From: Pseudomonas panipatensis
GTDB lineage: Bacteria > Pseudomonadota > Gammaproteobacteria > Pseudomonadales > Pseudomonadaceae
Direction: 5' to 3'
Assembly: GCF_900099785.1 (NCBI RefSeq)
Contig: NZ_FNDS01000003.1
Coordinates: 1 to 64,000, forward strand
DNA length: 64,000 nucleotides
Under the pieces are notes generated by a model. The model had not been told where the DNA came from and did no database searches. It saw only the letters and a program-made list of their open reading frames with translations. A program made the translations under genes and the position numbers. Below are positions 10,096 to 17,852 of the stretch, piece by piece (the stretch's first letter is position 1; each line of letters begins with the position of its first letter).

Positions 10096-10952
10096 GCGCC
10101 CAGGTCGAAGAAATCCGTCTGAACCTTCCGCACATCGAACTGGCCGCGCACCTGTTCGGCCCCGAGGATGGCAAGCCGGTGCTGGCCCTGCACGGCTGGC
10201 TGGACAATGCCATGAGCTTCGCGCGCCTGGCGCCGAAGCTACAGGGCCTGCGCATCGTCGCCCTCGACTTCGCCGGGCATGGGCATTCCGCGCACCGCGC
10301 CGCCGGGGCCGATTACTTGCTCTGGGACTATGCCTTCGATGTGCTGGCGGTGGCCGAGCAACTGGGCTGGCAGCGTTTTTCCCTGCTCGGGCACTCGATG
10401 GGCGCCATCGTTTCCGTCCTGCTCGCCGGGGCCTTGCCCGAGCGCATCGAGCGCCTGGCGTTGATCGATGGCCTGGTGCCCTACACCGGCGAAGCCGACA
10501 AGGCGCCGCAGAAGCTCGGCGAGGCGCTGAAGGCGCAACTGGCCTTGCCGGCCAAGCGCAAGCCGGTCTATGAGCGGATCGAGCGTGCCGTGCAAGCGCG
10601 CATGAAGGGTGTCGGCGCGGTCAGCCGCGAAGCCGCCGAGCTGCTCGCCCAGCGCGGCCTGATGCCGGTGCCCGGTGGTTTCACCTGGCGCAGCGATGCG
10701 CGCCTGACCCTGCCGTCGCCGCTGCGCCTGACCCAGGCCCATGCCGCCAGTTTCGTTCGCGCCGTGCAGTGTCCGCTCAGCCTGGTGCTGGCGCAGGGTG
10801 GCATGCTGGCCAACCAGCCGGGTATTCGCCGGCTGCTCGAAGGCCGGCCGTTCGAGGTCCATGAACTGCCCGGCGGCCATCACCTGCACCTCGACGACGA
10901 GGCCGGCGCCACGGCGGTGGCGGCGATCTTCCAGCCCTTCCTGAGCGCTTAG
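10092..10952 (+). CDS. Alpha/beta hydrolase (second of a coupled pair)
   Basis: A 286-residue alpha/beta hydrolase with an HGWLDN oxyanion motif (residues about 34-39), nucleophile elbow GHSMGA (about residue 100), acid-loop region VLAQGG and terminal GGHHLHLD histidine. It is translationally coupled to the preceding hydrolase through an ATGA overlap. The two differ in sequence, so this is not a recent duplication. Substrate unknown. Positional counterpart of PA1622. Confidence 0.84.
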   Translation: MSAQVEEIRLNLPHIELAAHLFGPEDGKPVLALHGWLDNAMSFARLAPKLQGLRIVALDFAGHGHSAHRAAGADYLLWDYAFDVLAVAEQLGWQRFSLLGHSMGAIVSVLLAGALPERIERLALIDGLVPYTGEADKAPQKLGEALKAQLALPAKRKPVYERIERAVQARMKGVGAVSREAAELLAQRGLMPVPGGFTWRSDARLTLPSPLRLTQAHAASFVRAVQCPLSLVLAQGGMLANQPGIRRLLEGRPFEVHELPGGHHLHLDDEAGATAVAAIFQPFLSA

Positions 10953-11042
10953 CCGCGGCGGGCATCACGCGGTTTCCGCCGGCGGCTTGACTAAACCGGG
11001 GCTTGCCGTGAGTCTGCACGGATCGCATCCGGGAGATTCTGC

Positions 11043-11699
11043 ATGATCGAGCTCTATACCGCCGCCACGCCGAACGGGCACAAGGTCTCCATCGCTCTGG
11101 AAGAGTTGGGCCTGCCGTATCGGACGCACGTCCTCTCATTCGAGCGCAAGGAGCAGAAGACGCCGGAGTTCCTGCGCATCAACCCCAACGGACGGATTCC
11201 GGCGATCGTCGACGACGGCTTCGCGGTGTTCGAGTCCGGCGCCATCCTCATCTACCTGGCGGAGAAGACTGGCCGCCTGTTGCCGCAGGACCCCAAGGGC
11301 CGTTCCACGGCGTTGCAATGGCTGATGTTCCAGATGGGCGGGGTCGGGCCGATGCAGGGCCAGGCCAATGTGTTCTTCCGCTACTTCCCGGAAAAACTGC
11401 AAGGCGCCATCGACCGTTACCAGCACGAGACGCGGCGCCTGTACGAAGTGCTCGACGGCCGCCTCGGCGAGGTCGAGTACCTGGCCGGCGACTACGGCAT
11501 CGCCGATATCGCTACCTTCCCCTGGGTGCGCCTGCATGACTGGGCCGGGGTCTCGGTCGAGGGCCTGGGCAACCTGCAACGCTGGCTGGCCGCGATCGAG
11601 GCACGCCCGGCGGTGCAGCGTGGCCTGCAGGTGCCGCCCCGGGAAACCCAGGACACCGCCAAGGCGGTGGATACCGCGCGCTCGATGCTGACCCGTTGA
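11043..11699 (+). CDS. Glutathione S-transferase family protein (YfcG/nu-class-like)
   Basis: A 218-residue cytosolic GST with an N-terminal thioredoxin-fold domain ([37 protein letters not shown]) and a C-terminal helical domain with [14 protein letters not shown]. The TPNG active-site turn and NPNGRIPAI loop resemble YfcG/YghU disulfide-bond reductases more than classical detoxifying GSTs. The next gene's ATG lies 2 bases after its stop codon. Confidence 0.85.
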   Translation: MIELYTAATPNGHKVSIALEELGLPYRTHVLSFERKEQKTPEFLRINPNGRIPAIVDDGFAVFESGAILIYLAEKTGRLLPQDPKGRSTALQWLMFQMGGVGPMQGQANVFFRYFPEKLQGAIDRYQHETRRLYEVLDGRLGEVEYLAGDYGIADIATFPWVRLHDWAGVSVEGLGNLQRWLAAIEARPAVQRGLQVPPRETQDTAKAVDTARSMLTR

Positions 11700-11701
11700 A
11701 C

Positions 11702-12514
11702 ATGGCGGCGCGTTTCCTGCCGTTGCTCGCTTGTGTGCTGCTGGCGGGCGGCGCCTGTGCCGCCGACCTGCCCGACAGCCACGACCTGGACGCCTTGCCG
11801 CGCTACCCGCGGGCGGAGATCGTCGATTACCTCGTCAGCCCGAGCGTCGAGCGCGTCTATCCGCTGGGGCCGATCAGCCGCATCAGCGGGCGCTTGCGCA
11901 TGGAAGGCGAAGTGCGTGCCCTCGGCCAGCTCACCAGCCTGACCTACCGCCTGCCCGACGAGGAAGCCAGCCAGGCCGCCTTCGCCGCCGCGCGCAAGGC
12001 GCTGCTCAAGGCCGATGCCACGCCGTTGTTCTGGTGCGAGGGGCGTGACTGCGGTTCGAGCAGCCTGCTGGCCAACGCGGTGTTCGGCAACGCCAGCCTG
12101 TACGGCCCGGACGAGCAACAGGCGTTCCTGCTGGTACGCCTGGCGGCGCCGCAACGCGACAGCCTGCTGGCCGTCTACACCATCACCCGCGGCAATCGCC
12201 GCGCCTACCTGCATGCCGAGCAACTGGACGGCGCCGCGCCCCTGGGCGAATGGTTGCCCAGCGCGGCGACGCTGTTGCGCCTGCTCAAGGACAACGGCGA
12301 GCTGACCCTCAGCCATGTGCCCGCGCAACCCGGCGGCGCCTGGCTGGACCTGCTGGTGCGCACCCTGCGCCTGGATACCGGAGTGCGCGTCGAACTGGCC
12401 GGCAGCCACGCCGCCGACTGGCGCGCCGCGCTCAGCGCCCAGGGCGTGCGCGAGGCGCGCCTGGAGCTTGGCGGCACGACCGGCGAGGGCCTGCACCTCA
12501 CCTGGCTGCGCTGA
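11702..12514 (+). CDS. DUF4892 periplasmic protein
   Basis: A 270-residue protein with a clear signal peptide (hydrophobic FLPLLACVLLAGGACA, cleavage after ACA near residue 21). A DUF4892-like body contains paired cysteines in FWCEGRDCGSSSLL. Function unknown; the family is common in Pseudomonas. I prefer the ATG at 11702 to the in-frame TTG at 11696. Either way it is coupled to the GST gene. Positional counterpart of PA1624. Confidence 0.75.
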   Translation: MAARFLPLLACVLLAGGACAADLPDSHDLDALPRYPRAEIVDYLVSPSVERVYPLGPISRISGRLRMEGEVRALGQLTSLTYRLPDEEASQAAFAAARKALLKADATPLFWCEGRDCGSSSLLANAVFGNASLYGPDEQQAFLLVRLAAPQRDSLLAVYTITRGNRRAYLHAEQLDGAAPLGEWLPSAATLLRLLKDNGELTLSHVPAQPGGAWLDLLVRTLRLDTGVRVELAGSHAADWRAALSAQGVREARLELGGTTGEGLHLTWLR

Positions 12515-12597
12515 TTCACCTACGCTGAAATTGCCCGATGTGGCCGCCTGGCGGCCGTCCGATCCGAAATCGCCGTGCTGAAAGGAGTCCGGCCCCG

Positions 12598-13668
12598 ATG
12601 TTCGATAACCTGCTGTTGCGTATTCTCTTGCTGATCCTGCTCGGCGCCGGCCTCTGGGTTCTGGCGCCGTTCTGGTCGGCATTGTTCTGGGCCGCCGTGC
12701 TGGCCTTCGCCAGTTGGCCGCTGATGCGCTGGCTGACGCGTCTGCTGGGCGGTCGCGAGGCCCTGGCGGCGGGGTTGCTCACGGCGCTGTGGATCGTCCT
12801 GGTGGCGTTGCCGCTGCTCTGGCTGGGCTTCAGCGTGGTCGATCAGTTGCGCGCCGGGGTCGAGCTGATCAAGAACCTGCAGGTGTCCGGCCTGCCGCCG
12901 CCGCCGACCTGGCTGGCGCGCACGCCGCTGATCGGCGACCGGCTGATCGGCTGGTGGTACTCCGCCGACCAACAGGGCGTGGCGTTCTTCGCCAGCCTCA
13001 AGCCCTACATGGGCGAGATGGGCAACTGGGTGCTGGCGCGCTCGGCGAAGGTCGCCGCCGGTATGTTCGAGCTGGTCTTGAGCCTGGTCCTGATCTTCTT
13101 CTTCTACCGCGACGGCCTGCGCCTGGAGCGCTTCGCCCTGCAAATGCTGGAACGCCTGATCGGCGGCCGCGCCGAGCATTACATGGGGCTGATCGCCGGC
13201 ACCGTGCAGCGGGTGGTCAACGGCGTCATCGGCACCGCCGCCGCCCAGGCGGTGCTGGCCTGCATCGGTTTCCTCATCGCCGGGGTGCCCGGCGCGCTGT
13301 TGCTCGGTCTGCTGACCTTCGCCTGCAGCCTGCTGATGTTCCCGCCGTTGATCTGGGGCCCGGCCACCGCCTGGCTGTTCTTCCAGGGCAACTATGGCTA
13401 CGGGGTGTTCCTCGGCATCTGGGGCTTCTTCGTCATCAGCGGCGTGGACAACATCCTCAAGCCCTACCTGATCAGCCGCGGCGGCAACCTGCCGCTGGTG
13501 GTGGTGCTGCTCGGCGTGCTGGGCGGCCTGCTCAGCTTCGGCTTCATCGGCCTGTTCCTCGGCCCGGTGCTGCTGGCGGTGGTCTACAACCTGGTCACCG
13601 ACTGGATCGAGAGTCCCAAGCGCCTGCAGCCGCCGGGCGGCCAGGACGGCGGGCCGCGCCAGGGCTGA
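12598..13668 (+). CDS. AI-2E family (PerM/YdiK-like) membrane permease
   Basis: A 356-residue polytopic inner-membrane protein with several hydrophobic segments and a soluble loop between the second and third thirds, the usual plan of the AI-2 exporter superfamily (TqsA, PerM, YdiK). The motifs IWGFFVISGVDNILKPYLIS and FIGLFLGPVLLAV near the C-terminus are family hallmarks. The ATG at 12598 follows GAAAGGAG; an upstream in-frame start would add 20 polar residues before TM1. Substrate unknown; only some family members export AI-2. It ends convergent with the MFS gene, 15 bases away. Confidence 0.87.
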   Translation: MFDNLLLRILLLILLGAGLWVLAPFWSALFWAAVLAFASWPLMRWLTRLLGGREALAAGLLTALWIVLVALPLLWLGFSVVDQLRAGVELIKNLQVSGLPPPPTWLARTPLIGDRLIGWWYSADQQGVAFFASLKPYMGEMGNWVLARSAKVAAGMFELVLSLVLIFFFYRDGLRLERFALQMLERLIGGRAEHYMGLIAGTVQRVVNGVIGTAAAQAVLACIGFLIAGVPGALLLGLLTFACSLLMFPPLIWGPATAWLFFQGNYGYGVFLGIWGFFVISGVDNILKPYLISRGGNLPLVVVLLGVLGGLLSFGFIGLFLGPVLLAVVYNLVTDWIESPKRLQPPGGQDGGPRQG

Positions 13669-13683
13669 AACCCGCGCCCCTGT

Positions 13684-14949
13684 TCAGCGGGCGCTGTCGA
13701 TGGCGCTGCTGCGCACCGTGAGCAAGCGGTCGCGGCCGGCGCCGAGGCCGGCGGCCAGGGCGCCGAGGCTGACCGCCACGAAGATCGCACCGACCGCGCC
13801 CCAGCCCTGGGTCAGGTCGTGCACCAGGCCGACCAGGAACGGGCCCAGCGCGGCCAGGGTGTAGCCCACGCCCTGGGCCATGCCGGAGAGGTGCGCGGCG
13901 ACATGCGCGTCGGGCGAGCGCAGCACGATCAGCGCCAGGGCGATGCTGAAGGCGCCGCCCTGGCCCAGGCCAAGCACCAGCGCCCAGCCCCAGATTCCCT
14001 CTAGCGGTGCATAGAGGAAGCCCAGCAGGCCACCCAGGGTCAGGCCGAGCACCAGCGCCAGCATCGCCCGCTGATCACGCCCGCGGGTCGCCAGCCAGGG
14101 CGCCGCCAGGGCGCTGAACAACTGCACCAGCACCGAGCCGGAGAGCACCAGCCCGGCCTCGGCCGGACTCAGGCCGCGGTCGATGAGGATCGATGGCAGC
14201 CAGCCGAACACCACGTAGGCCAGCGACGATTGCAGGCCCATGTACAGGGTCACCTGCCAGGCCAGGGCGTCACGCCACAGGCCTTTGACCTCGAACGCCT
14301 GGCGGTGCGCGTGCCGGCCCTGGCGCGTCTGTGGCAGCCAGGCCACGGCGGCGAGCACGGCCGGTAGCGCCCAGCAGGCCAGGGCCGGCTGCCAGCGCTG
14401 GCCGAAGTGCTCGCTGAGCGGCACCGTGGCGCCGGCCGCCAGCGCCGCGCCCAGGCACAGGGCCATGGTGTAGACGCCGGTCATGACCCCGGCGATGTGC
14501 GGGAAGTCGCGTTTGACGATGCCCGGCAGCAGCACGCCGATGATGCCGATGCTGGCGCCGGCCAGCAGGCTGCCGAGGAACAGCCCGCTCGGCGGGAACA
14601 GGCTGCGCAGGACGATGCCGGCGGCCAGCAGCAGGAGGATCGCCAGCACCGTGCGTTCCGCGCCCAGGCGTGCGGCCAGGCGCGGTGCCAGAGGGGCGAA
14701 CAGGCCCAGGCAAAGCACCGGCAGGGTGGTCAGCAGACCCGCCGCGGCCGCCGACAGGCCGGTGTCCTGGCGGACCTGGTTGAGCAGTGGCGCCAGGCTC
14801 GACAGCGCCGGGCGCAGGTTCAGGGCGACCAGCACCAGACCGAGCAGCAGCAGCCAGGGGCGCAGCGGCGCCGCTGGCGCGGCGGGCAGGTCGTCGATCT
14901 CGGCGTCAATCAGCAGTTCCTCGACGCGGTGGGGCTTGTGCTCGGACAT
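13684..14949 (-). CDS. MFS transporter, CynX/NimT family
   Basis: A 421-residue, 12-TM major facilitator with a roughly 30-residue acidic cytoplasmic N-terminus. The N-terminal LNLRPALSSLAPLL motif is typical of the CynX/NimT (cyanate / 2-nitroimidazole) family. It sits 33 bases downstream of a GntR/FCD regulator on the same strand, so regulator and transporter probably form one unit, with the regulator likely sensing the transported ligand. Substrate unknown. Positional counterpart of PA1626. Confidence 0.85.
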   Translation of the reverse strand: MSEHKPHRVEELLIDAEIDDLPAAPAAPLRPWLLLLGLVLVALNLRPALSSLAPLLNQVRQDTGLSAAAAGLLTTLPVLCLGLFAPLAPRLAARLGAERTVLAILLLLAAGIVLRSLFPPSGLFLGSLLAGASIGIIGVLLPGIVKRDFPHIAGVMTGVYTMALCLGAALAAGATVPLSEHFGQRWQPALACWALPAVLAAVAWLPQTRQGRHAHRQAFEVKGLWRDALAWQVTLYMGLQSSLAYVVFGWLPSILIDRGLSPAEAGLVLSGSVLVQLFSALAAPWLATRGRDQRAMLALVLGLTLGGLLGFLYAPLEGIWGWALVLGLGQGGAFSIALALIVLRSPDAHVAAHLSGMAQGVGYTLAALGPFLVGLVHDLTQGWGAVGAIFVAVSLGALAAGLGAGRDRLLTVRSSAIDSAR

Positions 14950-14982
14950 GGTGGGACTCGCCAGGCAGTGAAAGGCTGTGGA

Positions 14983-15633
14983 TCAGATCAGTAGCGCGCG
15001 GTTGGCCGTGGCCGCCGCGTCGGCGTCGCCGCGCTCGATGGCGGCGAGCAGTTGGCGGTGCAGTTCGAACGCCGGCTGCGGGCGGCCGGGCTCGCTGATG
15101 GTGCGCTCCAGGCCGGCACGGATGACTCGCGAGAAGTAACGGTACAGCTCGCTGAGCAGCGGGTTGTGGGCGCTGTCCACGACGCGCTGGTGGAAGGCCA
15201 GGTCATGGGCGATGTAGTCGTCCAGCCGGGGGCTGCCGTACAGGCTTTCGCTGGCTTCCAGGGCCTGGCGCAGCTCGACGATGTCCGCATCGCTGCGGCG
15301 CAGGGCGGCCAGTCGCGCGGCCTCCACTTCGATCACCGCGCGCGCCTCCAGGGCCTGTTCGATGGAGCCGCGGGCCAGCGCCAGCATGGTGTCCAGCGGG
15401 TCGGCGCAGGCGCGCACGTAGGTGCCGTCGCCCTGGCGCACTTCCAGCACGCCGGAGAAGGTCAGCACGCGCACCGCTTCGCGCACCGTGTTGCGGCTCA
15501 TGCCGAGGATTTCCGCCAGCTCGGGCTCCGGCGGCAGGCGTTGGCCCAGGGACCAGGCGCCGCTGTCGATGCGCAGGCGGATCTGCTCCAGGGCGATATC
15601 CACCAGGGAGCGTTTCAGGGAGGTCGTGCCCAT
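14983..15633 (-). CDS. GntR family transcriptional regulator, FCD (FadR) type
   Basis: A 216-residue regulator with an N-terminal winged helix (LPPEPELAEILGMSRNTVREAVRVL) and a C-terminal FCD ligand domain whose conserved Asp/His metal-site residues lie in DDYIAHDLAFHQRVV and FELHRQLLAAI. The ATG at 15633 is preferred over an in-frame TTG at 15645, because a palindromic site covers the TTG. It is followed by the CynX-type transporter. FCD proteins usually bind small carboxylates, often with a metal, and repress neighbouring genes. Confidence 0.87.
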   Translation of the reverse strand: MGTTSLKRSLVDIALEQIRLRIDSGAWSLGQRLPPEPELAEILGMSRNTVREAVRVLTFSGVLEVRQGDGTYVRACADPLDTMLALARGSIEQALEARAVIEVEAARLAALRRSDADIVELRQALEASESLYGSPRLDDYIAHDLAFHQRVVDSAHNPLLSELYRYFSRVIRAGLERTISEPGRPQPAFELHRQLLAAIERGDADAAATANRALLI

Positions 15634-15638
15634 GGAAA

Positions 15639-15655
15639 CATCCAATCATCGGATG
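15639..15655 (-). promoter_or_regulatory. Candidate autoregulatory operator of the GntR gene
   Basis: CATCC-N7-GGATG inverted repeat (plus strand CATCCAATCATCGGATG) just before the ATG of the GntR/FCD gene. Size and position fit an FCD-regulator operator repressing its own operon. Confidence 0.5.
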
Positions 15656-15790
15656 AATTTTCGCGCAGGGTAAAGCAGCCCCGGGGTTGCCGGCAAGGCG
15701 GCCGGGCCGCGCCGAGCCGGCGGGCGGTGTCGTGGCGCGGGGAGGGTGAGGTTCGCGGCGGCGCCGCCGCGGTGGCGCCGATACGAGGGC

Positions 15791-15828
15791 GCGGGCCGGA
15801 TCGCGTAAGGTTGCCGATCGCGGCCCGC
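15791..15828 (-). terminator. Hairpin after the EF-hand gene
   Basis: Outer 7-bp arms GCGGGCC/GGCCCGC and inner 5-bp arms GATCG/CGATC around an 11-base loop, 7 bases past the EF-hand stop codon. There is no T-run, so it may act as an mRNA 3' stabiliser rather than a strong intrinsic terminator. Confidence 0.45.
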
Positions 15829-15835
15829 GTGGGGC

Positions 15836-16660
15836 TCAGGCGGCGATGTTCACCAGGCTGCCGCTGGTGCTCTGGTAGCTGCTGGAGCTGCTGTCCTGAT
15901 AGTGCTTGGCCAGCATGCTGAGCATTTGCTGGATCATCGCGCTGCTGCTGCTGCTGCTGCTGCTGTCGCTGGAGCTGCTGCTGGAACTGCTGCTATCGCT
16001 GGCGCTGATGCCGCTCACGGCGCTGTCGCTCGGCGGCGGGGGCGGCGGCATGTCGGCCGAACCCTTGGCCTGCTGTAGCGCGCTGCTCAGTTCGCTCTGG
16101 CTGATGCTGCCGTTGCCGTCGCTGTCCAGGGTGCTGAAGAGGTCGCTGATCTGGCTGCTGTTCGTGCTGGCGCTGGTGGAGCCGCTGGAACTGCTGGCGC
16201 TCAGGGCGCTGCTCAGTTCGTCGCTGCTGATGCTGCCGTCGCCGTTGCTGTCCAGGCTGCCGAGCAGATCGCTGGCGGCCTGGTCGGCGGAGGGCGGCGG
16301 CGGTGGCATGTCGCCCTTGGCCTGCTGTAGCGCGCTGCTCAGTTCGCTCTGGCTGATGCCGCCGCTACCGTCGCTGTCGAGCTGGGCGAGCAGGCCGTCG
16401 ATGTCGATGCTGCTGGAGCTACTGGAGCTGCTGCTGTCGCTCGAGGACAGGGCGCTGCTCAGCTCGTCGCTGCTGATGCTGCCGTCGCCGTTGCTGTCCA
16501 GCGAGGTGAACAGGTCTTGCTCGAAGCTCTTGCGATTGCTCGTGCTGCTGGTGCTGGCCGTGGCGTTGCTGGAACTGCTGCTCGAATTACTGCCGCGCAG
16601 CGCGCTGGTAAGCGCGGCGCCGCTGTAATAGCTGCTGTAGCCGCTGACTCCGCTGATCAT
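15836..16660 (-). CDS. Serine-rich protein with four EF-hands (XopAW-like)
   Basis: A 274-residue, very Ser-rich protein with four canonical 12-residue EF-hand loops at residues 55-66, 95-106, 137-148 and 179-190. The first and third are identical (DSNGDGSISSDE) and the second and fourth nearly so. A two-hand unit of about 83 residues has therefore been duplicated, DNA included. Poly-Pro (PPPPP, PPPPPP) and poly-Ser runs separate the units. There is no signal peptide or TM segment; the N-terminus is MISGVSGYSSYYSG. Calcium binding is likely. Similar proteins in Xanthomonas and Pseudomonas are named XopAW-type type III calcium-binding effectors, but secretion here is unproven. It lies downstream of a two-component system on the same strand. 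Confidence 0.75.
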   Translation of the reverse strand: MISGVSGYSSYYSGAALTSALRGSNSSSSSSNATASTSSTSNRKSFEQDLFTSLDSNGDGSISSDELSSALSSSDSSSSSSSSSIDIDGLLAQLDSDGSGGISQSELSSALQQAKGDMPPPPPSADQAASDLLGSLDSNGDGSISSDELSSALSASSSSGSTSASTNSSQISDLFSTLDSDGNGSISQSELSSALQQAKGSADMPPPPPPSDSAVSGISASDSSSSSSSSSDSSSSSSSSAMIQQMLSMLAKHYQDSSSSSYQSTSGSLVNIAA

Positions 16661-16730
16661 TGGACTGCCTCCATGACGATGGAAAGGCCGGAGCGGGGTT
16701 CTCCGGTCTTGGCAGTCTTGGTCCAGGGCT

Positions 16731-16766
16731 TGTCGGCGGTATGTGCGCTTTGTATGCCCGCCGACA
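16731..16766 (-). promoter_or_regulatory. Inverted repeat between the sensor kinase and EF-hand genes
   Basis: Perfect 9-bp arms TGTCGGCGG/CCGCCGACA separated by 18 bases, in the 114-bp gap after the kinase stop codon. No T-run follows on the minus strand, so it is not a typical terminator. It could be a regulator site or an mRNA hairpin that sets EF-hand expression. Confidence 0.4.
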
Positions 16767-16774
16767 AAGTGCCA

Positions 16775-17821
16775 TCAGACGCGCGGCAGGCTCAGCACGG
16801 CGGTGGCGCCGCCGCCGGGGGTTTCCTCGAAGCGCAGGTCGCCGCCCTGCCGGCGCGCAGCCTCACGGGCGATGGCCAGGCCCAGGCCGACGCCGCCGGA
16901 GTTGCGGTTGCGCGAGCCCTCCAGGCGGAAGAACGGCTCGAACACCTGCTCGCGCATATCCGCCGGGATTCCCGGGCCGTGGTCGCGCACGCGCACTTGC
17001 ACCTCCTCGCCACTGTCGCGCAGCTCGAAGCAGACGTCGCCGGCATAGCGCAGGGCATTGTCCAGCAGGTTGTTCAGGCACGAGCGCAGGGCCATGGGCT
17101 GCACCTTCAGCGGGGCGCAGTGGCCTTCCACGCTGACCTTCGCGCCGCGTTCGCAGGCATCCTCGGCCAGGGAGTCGACCAGCGCCTTGATATCGAACCA
17201 CTGCATGGGCTCGCTGGCGCGCTCCTGATGCAGGTAGTGCAGGGTGGAATCGAGCATGGCGATCATCTCGCCCAGGTCCTGGGCCATGCGCGTGCGCAGT
17301 TGCGGGTTGTCGATTTCCTCGACGCGCAATTTCAGGCGCGACAGCGGCGTGCGCAGGTCATGGGACACCGCCACCAGCATGCGGCTGCGTTGTTGCACCT
17401 GCTCGCGGATGCGTTCGCGCATGCGGTTGAAGGCCTGCGCCGCGCGCTTGGCCTCGCGCGGGCCGGTTTCCGGCAGCGGCGGGCTGTCGAGGTCCTCGCT
17501 CAGGCTCAGGGCAGCGTCGCCCAGGCGTTGTACCGGACGCGCGAGCAGGCGCGCGCCTATCCAGGCGGCGCCGACCAGGGTGATGAGCTGGAAGACGAAC
17601 GGGCCGCCCCAGAACGGCGGGTGGTGGGGGGGCGGAGGCGGCCTGCGCTCGGCGCCCTCGAACATGGCTTCCGGCGGCGGTGGTGGAGGTGGCGGCGGGT
17701 GGCCGTAATGGTGGAACCAGACGAACGCCAGCAGGTGGGCCAGCACGATGGCCAGCAGGAAGACCCCGAACAGACGGGCGTACAGGCTGTCCGCGAAGTG
17801 CAGCGAGCGCTTCTTTTTCAT
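16775..17821 (-). CDS. Sensor histidine kinase with Pro/His-rich periplasmic loop
   Basis: A 348-residue EnvZ/OmpR-class kinase. TM1 is about residues 16-36 and TM2 about 74-93, followed by HAMP, HisKA with His154 in AVSHDLRTPLSRLK, and HATPase_c ending GVGLGLAIAREAA. The loop between the membrane segments is only about 37 residues and is unusual: nine consecutive prolines (42-50), five more (61-65), and histidines in FHHYGH and PPHHPPF. This suggests metal sensing, or a loop too short for a folded domain. The ATG at 17821 (MKKKRS) is chosen; an upstream in-frame start adds 24 residues without basic or hydrophobic character. It lies 31 bases after its response regulator. Confidence 0.85.
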   Translation of the reverse strand: MKKKRSLHFADSLYARLFGVFLLAIVLAHLLAFVWFHHYGHPPPPPPPPPEAMFEGAERRPPPPPHHPPFWGGPFVFQLITLVGAAWIGARLLARPVQRLGDAALSLSEDLDSPPLPETGPREAKRAAQAFNRMRERIREQVQQRSRMLVAVSHDLRTPLSRLKLRVEEIDNPQLRTRMAQDLGEMIAMLDSTLHYLHQERASEPMQWFDIKALVDSLAEDACERGAKVSVEGHCAPLKVQPMALRSCLNNLLDNALRYAGDVCFELRDSGEEVQVRVRDHGPGIPADMREQVFEPFFRLEGSRNRNSGGVGLGLAIAREAARRQGGDLRFEETPGGGATAVLSLPRV

Positions 17822-17852
17822 GGTCGGGGCCCCCGGTGCCGCGTCTTGCCGG

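Noticed and set aside
15900..16660. CRISPR or minisatellite reading of the CTG/GCTG-rich tract
   Set aside because: The repeats are in frame, encode Ser runs and EF-hands within one gene, and lack the spacer structure of a CRISPR array.
16731..16766. Intrinsic terminator between the kinase and EF-hand genes
   Set aside because: The 18-base loop is long and no T-run follows on the minus strand.
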